Of a DNA stretch of 25,126 nucleotides, positions 15,292 through 23,365 are shown piece by piece. A program made the translations under genes and the position numbers. The stretch comes from JdFR-22 sp964534325 (GTDB lineage: Archaea > Halobacteriota > Archaeoglobi > Archaeoglobales > Archaeoglobaceae): assembly GCA_964534325.1 (NCBI GenBank), contig CAZHOR010000024.1, positions 1-25,126 of the forward strand, in the 5' to 3' direction. Under the pieces are notes generated by a model. It had not been told where the DNA came from and ran no database searches. It saw only the letters and a list, made by a program, of their open reading frames with translations. The stretch's first letter is position 1; every line of letters begins with the position of its first letter.

Positions 15292-16941
15292 CTATTTACC
15301 CAGTCCGCTCTTTCTCCTGACCCTGATTGCGTGTCCGCTTCCCATATCAACCATTTCTTTCCCGAACATATGAGAATCGCCCACGCCCAACAGATTATCG
15401 TTATAAAATACCACTACGTCATTGGGTCTTATAGTGCTATCCGCTTCCAGTACGCCCGCCGCAAAAACAGTTCCCTTGGGGTCAAAATTATCGATTCTAA
15501 CCGCATTTATTCCACCTTCCAGCAATCGGTGAGCGAAAGGGATATCTATGTCCAGCATGCCGTAACGGACATCCATCCTCATGACCCTCTCTTTACTGGA
15601 GTATAGCTCGAGGTAGGGGTATCTACCCTTCGGTTTATAATCCCCTTCCAGCTCAATCCCGAACTGATATCTGACCATGTGGTCGAACATGCTGCGGTAC
15701 AGGCTGAAGTTGACCTGAGGCGAGCTCTTCATCTCTTCCCTCAATCTCTCGATAGAGCTATTATTCAAGATCCCGCTCCCCCCAGTATATACCACTTCGG
15801 TGTTATTCGCAACTTCTTCTACTGAGACTTCCACTATCTTCTGGTAAGTGCTGTCCACGTGAGCGATGATCTTATCAAAACTGCCCTTCGAAATGAATTT
15901 GGCCAGCTTACCAGCAACGAAATCTATCTCATCTCCGGTCCAATGTCCTGTGACCGTTGTATCGTAATTGATGACCGGGTAGCACAGCTCGAACTCTCTG
16001 GGAGAAACTAAGGGAGAGGATATAATGACCTCGTTCACCCCCTTGAAGTTGATCTTCTTTCTCAGTGCGCTGTGGGTTTTGGACTTGAGATAGGGTTTTG
16101 ATGCAGTGCACGGCAGGATGACCAGCGTCTTTCCCTGTGGCCGGTAGGCTTCAACGCTTTTCTGCAGAAAAGAGGATACTTCGGGTCGGTTGAACTCCAG
16201 AGTAGTAAAAAGCGCTCTGGACCGCTTGAATAAAGGGCCGCCAAGTTGTTGTTCATGGGCAAAATCGGCGAACCTTAGCATTGCCGTTAGCTCCGGGTCG
16301 GTCTTGGTCCGCGCTTCCACCAGGTTCCGGAGGTTGTCGGCCCTGATGTGCTCTCTGACCAGCGAAAGCTGGTTTTTAAGCACGGTGGTGTTGTGCAATG
16401 CCAGCAGCTCCCCTCTCTCCCTCAAATCCATTTCTTTCAGCTCGGTAGCCGTGATGGAAGAGCACGCAGAGCAGCTGCAGGGAAGCTCTTTAAGCGAGTT
16501 CACGTCCAATTGATCCTCGGAGACCATGTAAACCCCTTTGTAGCCCTCGGCGATGGGTAGAATATTATCTACAATATCCACCCCCATGTATACCAGGAGA
16601 GGGGCATTTTGGGGCGTGGCCAGAGCTGGGGTGTAGAGGAGGTTCCAGTCCTTTTTCCTCAAGGAGACCAGAGCGTCCACCCTCTGTTTGGGGCTGAGGG
16701 TGTTGAGGCCGGTAGCAACTGAGACGTTCTCGTCCTTGCTCCCCAAAATATCGTACCTTCTGCTATCCAGGAAGCTCAGGGAGTATGGGGCCATACCGAA
16801 GTCAATGGATTGGAGGAACTCGAATTTCTCCTTCTCCCGGAAGTCCACCATCAAGGGTAGGGTGTGCTCACCCATGGAAGCTATTCTGGCCATGCCATCT
16901 CTATTCTCTAAGGATACGGCAGGGAGAGGCTCAGGGCTCAT
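15292..16941 (-). CDS. arcS: Archaeosine synthase ArcS (tRNA-guanine transglycosylase paralogue with PUA domain)
   Basis: This 549-residue protein is the second enzyme of archaeosine formation, converting the preQ0 base placed at G15 of tRNA. It has a degenerate transglycosylase domain in which a zinc site CSC..C (155, 157, 160) and H183 remain. An ArcS-specific middle domain follows with PCTASKPY at 277-284 and H290, and then a C-terminal PUA domain (about 465-545). The usual signature is PCSxxKPY, and here Ser is replaced by Thr. ATG 16941 overlaps the tgtA stop as ATGA, so this start is preferred over the in-frame codon at 16989, and the two enzymes are translationally coupled. The product may instead hand a lysine adduct to a radical-SAM partner, as known for some archaea, but that partner is not in the window. 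Confidence 0.88.
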   Translation of the reverse strand: MSPEPLPAVSLENRDGMARIASMGEHTLPLMVDFREKEKFEFLQSIDFGMAPYSLSFLDSRRYDILGSKDENVSVATGLNTLSPKQRVDALVSLRKKDWNLLYTPALATPQNAPLLVYMGVDIVDNILPIAEGYKGVYMVSEDQLDVNSLKELPCSCSACSSITATELKEMDLRERGELLALHNTTVLKNQLSLVREHIRADNLRNLVEARTKTDPELTAMLRFADFAHEQQLGGPLFKRSRALFTTLEFNRPEVSSFLQKSVEAYRPQGKTLVILPCTASKPYLKSKTHSALRKKINFKGVNEVIISSPLVSPREFELCYPVINYDTTVTGHWTGDEIDFVAGKLAKFISKGSFDKIIAHVDSTYQKIVEVSVEEVANNTEVVYTGGSGILNNSSIERLREEMKSSPQVNFSLYRSMFDHMVRYQFGIELEGDYKPKGRYPYLELYSSKERVMRMDVRYGMLDIDIPFAHRLLEGGINAVRIDNFDPKGTVFAAGVLEADSTIRPNDVVVFYNDNLLGVGDSHMFGKEMVDMGSGHAIRVRRKSGLGK

Positions 16942-18389
16942 GGCAACACCACGGCGTTGGACGGCAGGTCCGTCAAGTATTCTTTCCACACGCTATCGGC
17001 CATTATGTTGAACTTTTTGTCTTTATGGTGGTTCAGGAACTCTTTTAACCCCTTGACGGCTTCTTTTAAAGCTTCATGCTCAATGTAGTCAGCGGGGGGC
17101 ATTTCCGCATGACCTGCGGGATAGGTTTCCAGCATTTCGGCCAAGACCACTCCGAAAACCGGTTTGAGGTAGATGTCCGCCTGCTTGCTCATATCAGTGG
17201 AGATGGCATACTCATCTTTCTCCAGCTCCACGTTCTTGACCCTTTCCTGATGTCTGGCGACCGCAGGCCTGTACCCGCTCTCGATACCCGTGTAGAAGAA
17301 GAGCTGCTTGGTGGACGGGTCATACTCTTCCATTAACGGAGAATAGTGTTTTATCTGTCTCCAAGCAGCCACCAGATTCGGATGCCCTCTAATCCTTCTT
17401 TCCACGAACTCGAAGAGGGTCTTCTCCTTTATGGCCTGCTTTATCTTCCTCATCTCCTCAAAACTAACCCACAGGTTGTGCTCGCCAATAAGGACTTCTC
17501 TTTCATCCTTGCTCGTCTTCTGAAGTTCTTCTGGAGTGTGTGAGGAGCATATGGGGCAGTTGCAGGGCAGATAGTGGAGCTCCTGAAGTTTTTTGGTTCC
17601 ATGGGGAGTTAAAAACCGGTCATCCTTAGCGTAGAGGGCGTAGGCAGCGGAGTCGAAAAGGTCACATCCCAATGCCACCGAAATGGAGAAGAACAGGGGA
17701 TGCCCGGCTCCGAAGAGGTGTACGGGAGTTGAGGGAGATAGGACCGATTTAACGTCAAGCACTATCTTGATAACCTCTGCAAAACGGTACTCGTCCAGCA
17801 GGGGGACAATGGCTCCTATGGGGGCGACATCTCCCTGAAGAGAATTTACTTCTCGCGCACTTTTCATCCTCAATTGAGGGTAAGTGGAGCCCTGTACGGG
17901 AAGGGCGAGAAGGTTGCTTGCGTCTTTCATTATATTAGCAGCTTCTCTTTCCCTTTCCAGAGTTATTTGCAGGTCATCTTCAGCCCTGTCGTATTCTACG
18001 TCAGGCGAAGTGGGGATGTCGAGGGGGACCACTATATCCGAGCCGATGTCCCTCTGGAACTCGACTATCTCCGCATTATCCACCTCAACATCTCCATAGA
18101 CCATCAGCTGATAACTGCCGCTGTCGGTCATGACCGGCATATCAACATCCAGCAGACCGTGAAGCCCTTTCTCCGTGGCAGTGCGGTAAAGAGAGGGGGA
18201 CCGGTAGATGATGTAAGAATTGGTTATCAATATCTGGGCCCCATACTTCTTCATATCCCTGGGTGGAATATAGTTTATGTTGGGGTTGATAACCGGCATT
18301 AGAGCAGGAGTCTCTACTACTCCATGAGGTGTACTGAATTTGGCTATCCTGCCCATTGCGTCCTTATCAAAGATCTCAAAATGGTGCAT
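16938..18389 (-). CDS. tgtA: tRNA-guanine(15) transglycosylase
   Basis: The enzyme exchanges guanine at position 15 of tRNA for preQ0, the first step towards archaeosine. The 483-residue protein has VMTDSGSYQL with Asp89, GSDIVVPLDIPTSP with Asp124, and GCDLFDSAAY with the likely nucleophile Asp246. A zinc site is formed by C276, C278, C281 and H304. The length is short for the archaeal enzyme, and no PUA domain follows the catalytic and C1-like parts. The partner ArcS next door does have one. The gene starts at ATG 18389 with a TATA-like TTTTATATT about 28 bases upstream and no Shine-Dalgarno, so it is probably leaderless. Confidence 0.93.
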   Translation of the reverse strand: MHHFEIFDKDAMGRIAKFSTPHGVVETPALMPVINPNINYIPPRDMKKYGAQILITNSYIIYRSPSLYRTATEKGLHGLLDVDMPVMTDSGSYQLMVYGDVEVDNAEIVEFQRDIGSDIVVPLDIPTSPDVEYDRAEDDLQITLEREREAANIMKDASNLLALPVQGSTYPQLRMKSAREVNSLQGDVAPIGAIVPLLDEYRFAEVIKIVLDVKSVLSPSTPVHLFGAGHPLFFSISVALGCDLFDSAAYALYAKDDRFLTPHGTKKLQELHYLPCNCPICSSHTPEELQKTSKDEREVLIGEHNLWVSFEEMRKIKQAIKEKTLFEFVERRIRGHPNLVAAWRQIKHYSPLMEEYDPSTKQLFFYTGIESGYRPAVARHQERVKNVELEKDEYAISTDMSKQADIYLKPVFGVVLAEMLETYPAGHAEMPPADYIEHEALKEAVKGLKEFLNHHKDKKFNIMADSVWKEYLTDLPSNAVVLP

Positions 18390-18440
18390 TGTGGTCAGTC
18401 ACTTAGAGAATATAAAAGGTTGAAGTTTCCCTCTCACCAC

Positions 18441-18794
18441 TTATAATGACTCTCCCTTAAAATCGTGGCCCTGTATCCACATTTGACCCAAAGCCAGGGA
18501 TGCATAGTATTTCACTTCTTCATCATCCACGTCCAGGAACTCCTTCAGTCGCTTTACAGCAGGCTCACCTATTTTGGAGAGAGCCATGGCAGCTTCCCAC
18601 TTGACATCCTCGTTTCCTTCCCTCAATGCTCCAAGTAGAGGCTCAACAGCATCTGCGCCCATATCGGATAGAGCTATTGAAGCGTACATCCTGGCATCTC
18701 CTTCTTCGTTCTTAAGAACCTGTATCAAACCATCTATGTCTTTATTGGCCTTCATCTCATCAATATTCGACACAGTATCACCTTTTGTTGACAT
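18441..18794 (-). CDS. Small HEAT-repeat protein
   Basis: The protein has about 117 residues from ATG 18794. It contains three HEAT (PBS-lyase-type) units: one around IDGLIQVLKNEEGDARMYASIALSDMG, one around EPLLGALREGNEDVKWEAAMALSKIG, and one around KRLKEFLDVDDEEVKYYASLALGQM. Such arrays are alpha-solenoid scaffolds for protein contacts. The N-terminal 20 residues are polar. ATG 18794 is chosen over GTG 18809 because a TATA-like AAAAATATATAG is 18-28 bases upstream and GGTGTGG is close to the start. A second HEAT protein lies nearby. No enzymatic motif is present, and the partner is unknown. Confidence 0.8.
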   Translation of the reverse strand: MSTKGDTVSNIDEMKANKDIDGLIQVLKNEEGDARMYASIALSDMGADAVEPLLGALREGNEDVKWEAAMALSKIGEPAVKRLKEFLDVDDEEVKYYASLALGQMWIQGHDFKGESL

Positions 18795-18902
18795 TTTACC
18801 ACACCACACTATATATTTTTAAGTTATTGCTCCCACCCATCATACCCAAGATGACTGGACCTGCTGGAAACTTTAATTAATTTGTATTCATAATAGAATA
18901 TT

Positions 18903-19124
18903 ATGGAGCTAACTGATAACCAACTTGCAGCCATTGTTTTTGCCATAATTATCTTGACCATTTCAACCTTTCACCTGAACAATCAGTTCATACAGCAAGG
19001 AGAGATCACCTACAGCCTGGAAATCCCTCAAACAGTGATCTACATCAACATAATCATATTGTTCATGTGTTTCGTATCCATTATCGGCCTGGTAAAGCTG
19101 CTTCAGAGGATTAGAGGTAAATAG
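18903..19124 (+). CDS. Small two-helix membrane protein (73 residues)
   Basis: The frame starts at ATG 18903, with a TATA-like TTTAATTAATTTG about 25-35 bases upstream and no Shine-Dalgarno, so it is probably leaderless. Two transmembrane helices are seen at about 8-24 (AAIVFAIIILTISTF) and 44-66 (VIYINIIILFMCFVSIIGLV), joined by a polar loop and ending in basic KLLQRIRGK. The basic tail suggests a cytoplasmic C-terminus. No family is recognised. It is divergent from one HEAT-repeat gene and convergent with the other, which makes a shared operon impossible. Confidence 0.72.
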   Translation: MELTDNQLAAIVFAIIILTISTFHLNNQFIQQGEITYSLEIPQTVIYINIIILFMCFVSIIGLVKLLQRIRGK

Positions 19125-19157
19125 AAATAGCCCACTTACCTCATTTCAGCCTACAGC

Positions 19158-19637
19158 CTATTCTTTGTGTAACCGGTATTTGTTCAGGGATGCAGCAGCC
19201 GACTTCCTTACGAACCAGTGAACATCGGATAAGGTTGCTTCCAGCGGCTTTATGGCCCTCTCATCTCTGACCTCGCCCAACGCCTGGGCAGCCTTGTCTC
19301 TAACGTTCTCATCCTCATCCTTCAAAGCTTCTATGAGGGGTTCGACTGCCTTAAGGTCACCCAGTAGCCCGAGGGCCTTGGCAGCATACTCTCGCTTGGG
19401 AACTTCCACCTCCGTCTCCAGGGTCTCGATCAGGGGGTCGAGGGCCGGCTGACCTATTTCTACCAGAGAGTTGATGGCAGCTTTCCTAACCCTCCAGTGC
19501 TTATCGCTCAACACGTTGATAAGAACCTTTATGGCCTTCTCACCACCCAATTCACCCAGCTCTTGAGCAGCTTCCTTTCTGGTCCTCCAATCCCTGTTCC
19601 TCAAATCCTTTACCAGCTCATCAACGTCATTCTTCAT
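19158..19637 (-). CDS. HEAT-repeat (PBS-lyase-like) protein
   Basis: The 159-residue protein contains about five HEAT units spaced by roughly 31 residues, with the signature 'DWRTRKEAAQELGELG', 'HWRVRKAAINSLVEIG' and 'NVRDKAAQALGEV'. The fold is an alpha-solenoid scaffold. GAGGTTG precedes ATG 19637. The repeats are much more regular than in the neighbour at 18441. Related proteins attach to or regulate enzymes, but nothing here names a partner. Confidence 0.87.
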   Translation of the reverse strand: MKNDVDELVKDLRNRDWRTRKEAAQELGELGGEKAIKVLINVLSDKHWRVRKAAINSLVEIGQPALDPLIETLETEVEVPKREYAAKALGLLGDLKAVEPLIEALKDEDENVRDKAAQALGEVRDERAIKPLEATLSDVHWFVRKSAAASLNKYRLHKE

Positions 19638-20205
19638 AATTCAACCTCAATACAGCTTACAACACAACAGATTTAATTTTTTATTGTTCAAGTAATAGAT
19701 AATAGATAATAGATGATGGCGGTGAGGCGGTGGGCTACCTGTCAATTAGTCATTCAGTTGTAATGGGATTTAGGAGATCTTTGCCGGTTTCTTGGTGTTA
19801 AAATCCGGACATCTCTCCTTTCTCTCTAAACCCAGTGCTGTGTGCGGGTAGAGTGTTCTATCTTCTTTTGCTCTGCAAATCCAAAATCCCAAATGGATTT
19901 CAGAGTTAGAACATTGTTTACACGTATACATTTTTCTCATAGCCAAATAGACTTTAGTTTAAATAAATGTTTCTACAAATACCGAATTACTATACAACAA
20001 TCAATAATTATTGGCGAGGTAGTGTGACCCCGGGTGACAGGACTACATGTGTTCACTTATAGATAAGGATGAATAAAGATAGGGCAAGAACTAAGAGAGC
20101 ACCAAATGAGGTGACGAAAACTTAAAAAAGTTCAAATAATTAACGTGTAATGAACTAAATCGGTCCGTTAAAAGACAAAAATAAATTATTCATCGACTAC
20201 ATCAA
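19638..20205. other. Long intergenic region
   Basis: A three-copy heptamer TAATAGA lies at 19693-19713. A GTG frame at 19842 has no ribosome-binding site or family and is rejected. A 17-codon frame at 20069 (MNKDRART...) is too short to support. The final bases, AAATAAATTATT at about 20179-20190, are a likely promoter for the tRNA-Ser. Otherwise I see nothing in this stretch. Confidence 0.4.
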
Positions 20206-20291
20206 GCCGGGATTGCAGAGCTTGGCCACTGCGGTGGATTCGAGATCCACTGCTCCCCGCGAGCGCGAGGGTTCAAATCCCTCTCCCGGCG
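20206..20291 (+). tRNA. tRNA-Ser (anticodon CGA)
   Basis: A 7-bp acceptor stem (GCCGGGA with TCCCGGC), a 4-bp D stem (GCAG/CTGC) with G15 and GG at 18-19, and an anticodon stem GTGGA/TCCAC with loop TTCGAGA are complete. A long variable arm and a T arm GAGGG-TTCAAAT-CCCTC finish the class II structure. The discriminator is G, as expected for serine, and CCA is not encoded. The anticodon CGA reads UCG. G15 makes it another archaeosine substrate. Its 3' part is repeated downstream. Confidence 0.96.
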
Positions 20292-20306
20292 TGAGTGCTT
20301 CTCGTT
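20274..20306 (+). repeat. Direct repeat copy 1 (tRNA-Ser 3' end, 33 bp)
   Basis: These 33 bases cover the last 18 bases of the tRNA (from the T loop to the discriminator) and 15 bases after it. They recur exactly at 20408-20440. Duplication of a tRNA 3' end is what site-specific integration into a tRNA gene leaves, so this may be an attachment site. Confidence 0.6.
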
Positions 20307-20346
20307 CGGAGCCCTGAGGAATTTTTACACTAGTAGGTATGTTAGA

Positions 20347-20402
20347 GAGGTATTGAGCGAAGCGAAATACCTCAGTTTGATGGTCCAGCTTTCTGAAGCT
20401 GG
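20347..20402 (+). repeat. Two hairpins between the tRNA-end repeats
   Basis: GAGGTATT (20347-20354) pairs with AATACCTC (20366-20373) across an 11-base loop. CCAGCTT (20385-20391) pairs with AAGCTGG (20396-20402) across TCTG. The second hairpin lies directly before the repeat copy 2. The pair could be a folded RNA, part of an att region, or a decayed tRNA half whose variable arm is the second hairpin. Confidence 0.45.
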
Positions 20403-20407
20403 GGTTG

Positions 20408-20440
20408 CAAATCCCTCTCCCGGCGTGAGTGCTTCTCGTT
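20408..20440 (+). repeat. Direct repeat copy 2 (tRNA-Ser 3' end, 33 bp)
   Basis: This is identical to 20274-20306, 134 bases downstream. Similarity extends weakly upstream (GGGGTTG beside GGGTT), with one extra G. No acceptor-stem 5' half precedes it, so it is not a second tRNA. The following 20441-20810 stretch (370 bases) is AT-rich and shows no gene. Confidence 0.6.
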
Positions 20441-20810
20441 TTTATTTAACGCCCTTCGCAATCTTCTATGTAATTATGCTGTCTCTTTTAGTAGGTGGAC
20501 AGAGTAGGAAGATCCCTTAATTATGTATAACGATTCAGGATAAATACTGCAGAAAACCGTTTTTTCCCTAAATTGTTTACCTAAAGCTAAAAAAAGAAAT
20601 ATAATGTAACACCTCTCCAACCGGTTAATATTAATCTGGGTTCCCCATATTAATAATACTAATTGATTTTGAGTCTATGATTATCATAAAGTCCTGTCAT
20701 GTGTGTACACGCCTCAAACTGGTTTTTCTTTTTTTATCTTCTTTAATAATTCCTTTAACAATCCTTATTCTTAATTAAAGACATAATATATAATACAGGA
20801 GGGCGGTGGT

Positions 20811-20948
20811 GTGAGAAGGTTTGTTATTGTTAACATGAAGTTTCCAGAGAAAACCATTCACAGTCTCAAGGAGAAAACGGAAGAGGAGACAACCAAAGAA
20901 GCTCTTGCTAAAGCAGTGAAGCACTACCTTTACTGCCATCGTAAATAA
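20811..20948 (+). CDS. 45-residue ribbon-helix-helix-like protein (possibly DUF5371)
   Basis: A short frame opens with GTG at 20811, supported by AGGAGG upstream and by a TATA-like ATAATATATAATA at about 20785-20797. The sequence RRFVIVNMKFPEKTI begins with a beta-strand. KEKTEEETTKEALAKAVKHYL follows as two helices, the pattern of a ribbon-helix-helix DNA-binding protein. It resembles short archaeal proteins of DUF5371, a match I give from memory. A 31-base gap separates it from the next gene on the same strand, so they are likely co-transcribed. Ribbon-helix-helix proteins often act as autoregulators or antitoxins, which here is inference only. Confidence 0.65.
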   Translation: MRRFVIVNMKFPEKTIHSLKEKTEEETTKEALAKAVKHYLYCHRK

Positions 20949-20979
20949 GAGCTTTTGAGTTTAAAGGAGGTGTTTTATT

Positions 20980-21465
20980 ATGTTAGGTGGTATAAATCAA
21001 AGAAGAGCTCATAGGGATGACATATCCCGGTTTTACAGTATTGCGAACAAGAAGATAATGCGGAAGTGCCCCAACTCCTTTAAGATCAATTACGAGGATC
21101 ACCTCACTGAGAGCAAAGAAAATGAAGATGAATATGAAGACAGATATGAAGATGACGGGTGTGTGGGGGAAGTAAAGTTATTGGTGGAACCTTTTCAGGC
21201 AGAAGTATTCACCTATTCCCGGGATTTTCTCGATCTAAAGTTGAAGAGCAGTCACCTCATTGATTTCTGGATAGTTCCTTCTCGGGAAGATGTGGATAAG
21301 CTCCTGGAAGGAAAAGATTTCGATTATAACTCGAAACTGTCGAAGGAGAAAACCAAAGAGCACTCTGTTTCCGATTACGTCTCACCAGGAAGTTATATAG
21401 TGTTCGCCAATAGAAGCGCTCACATGGCCACAGTGAGGTTAAGGTCTGAGAATCTTAAAGACTGA
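20980..21465 (+). CDS. 161-residue uncharacterised protein with acidic segment and beta-rich C-terminus
   Basis: A strong AAAGGAGGT lies upstream of ATG 20980. The N-terminus (1-38) is basic and helical, with QRRAHRDDISRFYSIANKKIMRK. Residues 39-61 are strongly acidic (Glu and Asp rich). The C-terminal 100 residues alternate beta-strand and loop, LLVEPFQAEVFTYSRDF, IDFWIVPSRED and GSYIVFANRSAHMATVRL, and look like a beta-sandwich of GOLD or PPC appearance. No signal peptide or membrane segment is present. I know no named family. It is the second gene of the cluster 20811-21751. Position beside a DNA-binding-like peptide is compatible with a toxin or effector, but that is not shown. Confidence 0.72.
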   Translation: MLGGINQRRAHRDDISRFYSIANKKIMRKCPNSFKINYEDHLTESKENEDEYEDRYEDDGCVGEVKLLVEPFQAEVFTYSRDFLDLKLKSSHLIDFWIVPSREDVDKLLEGKDFDYNSKLSKEKTKEHSVSDYVSPGSYIVFANRSAHMATVRLRSENLKD

Positions 21466-21511
21466 AAAGAATAAAGAGAATAGAGGGTTAAAAATCGAGA
21501 AAAGGGTTTTA

Positions 21512-21751
21512 ATGATGAAGAACATATTGAAGGTAAATAGTGATGAGGTCCTGGGCATAGAGTCCATTATATTCCTATCTGCCTTTATACTCAGTTTTCT
21601 CTTCGTTGTGGATTACGTTCCCGCGCTCTTTGCATTTCTAATAACAGTACACGAGCTATCTTACCACATAGAGAAAGGAATAATTAACAACATGCTTCAA
21701 GCTCTCCATAAAAAGTTCTACAACATTTATTCAACCACTTTTTTTGACTAA
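21512..21751 (+). CDS. Small hydrophobic protein (79 residues), probable membrane protein
   Basis: The frame begins at ATG 21512, with a second ATG at 21515, 46 bases after the previous stop. A weak GGG lies upstream. The central region (about 17-50) is strongly hydrophobic (SIIFLSAFILSFLFVV, then ALFAFLITV), enough for one long or two short transmembrane helices. The C-terminal part is basic and amphipathic (HKKFYNIYSTTFF). No family is recognised. It appears to be the last gene of a cluster with the two preceding ones. Confidence 0.6.
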   Translation: MMKNILKVNSDEVLGIESIIFLSAFILSFLFVVDYVPALFAFLITVHELSYHIEKGIINNMLQALHKKFYNIYSTTFFD

Positions 21752-21904
21752 CGAATTTTCTGGTTAAAAGTAAGGATAAAGGACAAAGGTTAAAGGATAA
21801 GATGGACTGCACCCATTTCTTTTCGTACATCGAGCTTCCGTAACCAAATTCCTGAACATCTTTTGCACAGAAATATATAGGCTGATGAGATAGTGTCGCG
21901 ACAT

Positions 21905-22438
21905 ATGGGTGTGATTATAAGGAAAGAGGAAGAAAGGGACTACAAAAGGGTTTATGAAGTGAACCGGCTGGCATTTCAACAAGAGGATGAGAGTCAGCTG
22001 GTGGTAAACCTTAGAAAAAGTGATAACTTTGTTCCAGAGCTTTCTCTTGTAGCAGAGGTAGGCAATGAAGTCGTAGGACACATCCTTTTCACAAGAATAA
22101 AGATCGCTGGAGAATATACCTTTGATTCTCTTATTCTCGCTCCAATGGCAGTTATCCCCGAATTTCAGAGAAAGAGGATAGGAAGTAAATTAATTGAGAG
22201 AAGCATCGAAAAGGCAAAAGAGCTTGGCTTCGATTCCATAATTGTTGTGGGTCACAAGGATTACTATCCCAGATTTGGTTTTCAACGAGCTTCAAGTTGG
22301 AGGTTAAATTGTCATTTTGAGGTTCCTGATGAAGCATTTATGGTCATTGAACTGATTGAAAGAGCTTTAGGGGGTAAGGGTGGGACCATCGAATTTCCAC
22401 GGGAGTTCATGGAATTTGTTCCTCAGAATGAAAGTTGA
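21905..22438 (+). CDS. GNAT N-acetyltransferase (YhbS-like)
   Basis: The 177-residue protein should transfer an acetyl group from acetyl-CoA to an unknown amine. Motif A is seen as LAPMAVIPEFQRKRIGSKLIERSIEKAKELG, with the acetyl-CoA pyrophosphate loop QRKRIG. Motif B is in YYPRFGF. The N-terminal IIRKEEERDY strand and the C-terminal FMVIEL strand fit the YhbS subgroup. ATG 21905 is preferred over GTG 21893 because a TATA-like AAATATATAG at 21871-21880 is 25-34 bases upstream, which implies a leaderless transcript. It stands apart from its neighbours. Confidence 0.87.
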   Translation: MGVIIRKEEERDYKRVYEVNRLAFQQEDESQLVVNLRKSDNFVPELSLVAEVGNEVVGHILFTRIKIAGEYTFDSLILAPMAVIPEFQRKRIGSKLIERSIEKAKELGFDSIIVVGHKDYYPRFGFQRASSWRLNCHFEVPDEAFMVIELIERALGGKGGTIEFPREFMEFVPQNES

Positions 22439-22713
22439 ATCTTTAAGTTTTTGCAGGTCATAAATTGAAGCTGGCTAAAGAAGAAGTCCTCAGTAAGAGG
22501 ATTTATTCGGCTGGTCTACAAACTTGGAAAAATAAGTAATCTTTAAACTGTTTATCCTCAGTATAATTTTTAAACCATTTTAAATAATTGCTTTACCAAT
22601 AGTTTGTAAGGTTATATTTCTATATAACAAGTTAATATTAAACGTTAACTTTATAAATTAAATTATTAATTTTACTAAGCCGGTACGGAATGGTGTACTG
22701 GAAGGAGTGGTGG

Positions 22714-23065
22714 ATGTTATTTGAAAGATATTTTGAGCTTAAAATACCGTTTGTGCTGTTGATCCTGCTTATTTTTTGTTTGAACACCGTATATGCAGCC
22801 GATACGGATAACGACGAATGGGATGACAAGGTAGATAATTGACTCCATCGGATTAGATGAATATCCCGAGGAGCTCAATCTTAATGTGACCGCCAACCTG
22901 ACCGATGGATCGTCTGTAAAGGGCACTGGTTGCATAAAAATCCTGGAGAACACCAATAATGCCAAAAGCACAGGTAAAGGTAAATCCGAAGAAAACCGAA
23001 ATTTAATGCTTGCATTACCTCTATTTGGTCTTATTGCCGCTGGATTTGCACTGAGGAAGAGATAA
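22714..23065 (+). pseudogene. Frameshifted exported protein with a C-terminal anchor
   Basis: ATG 22714, with GGAG upstream, opens a frame for a signal peptide (VLLILLIFCLNTVYAA) and ten or so acidic residues, which stops at TGA 22842. A second frame overlaps and continues with IIDSIGLDEYPEELNL, a short Asn/Thr-rich domain, KSTGKGKSEENRN and a membrane helix ending FALRKR, with TAA at 23063-23065. Together they make one exported protein of about 116 residues, anchored at its C-terminus, if one base is removed near 22835-22845. The C-terminal helix lacks a PEF motif. It could be a broken gene or a sequencing error. An in-frame ATG at 22690 is an alternative start. Confidence 0.65.
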
Positions 23066-23365
23066 ACATTCTCAATCCATCTTTAATTCTCATTTCCTTT
23101 TTTTGGGTTTTTAATTACACATAAACAGAAAATAATCTGAAGACTGATCCTTAAGATTAATGTGATAGAACAAGGCGTAGACCATTTTGGGGAAACACAA
23201 GAGAATTGATTCAAGACTTATTTCCTTTTACGGGATAGAAACTCTATCGGGACTGCTTCATAATTACGTTTACTGTAACTGGCAAGTTAGAACCAATGGT
23301 GGATGATGATACTATCAACATATTCGCATTTTCATATCTTTCCTGAACTCCCACCATTTTAATAA
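23066..23365. other. Intergenic region beside the transposase
   Basis: A run of T at about 23097-23104 and another at 23107-23111 follow the broken gene and probably end its transcript. An inverted pair AATGGTGG (23295-23302) and CCACCATT (23351-23358) lies just past the transposase stop, with a 48-base loop. A small hairpin GATAG/CTATC lies at 23234-23248. No gene is visible. Confidence 0.4.

Noticed and set aside
19842..20027. 61-codon plus-strand frame
   Set aside because: It starts with GTG, has no ribosome-binding site, and its composition is not protein-like.
20378..20426. Possible second tRNA ending at repeat copy 2
   Set aside because: It has no acceptor 5' half, no D arm and no 7-base anticodon loop. 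Only the tRNA 3' end is present.
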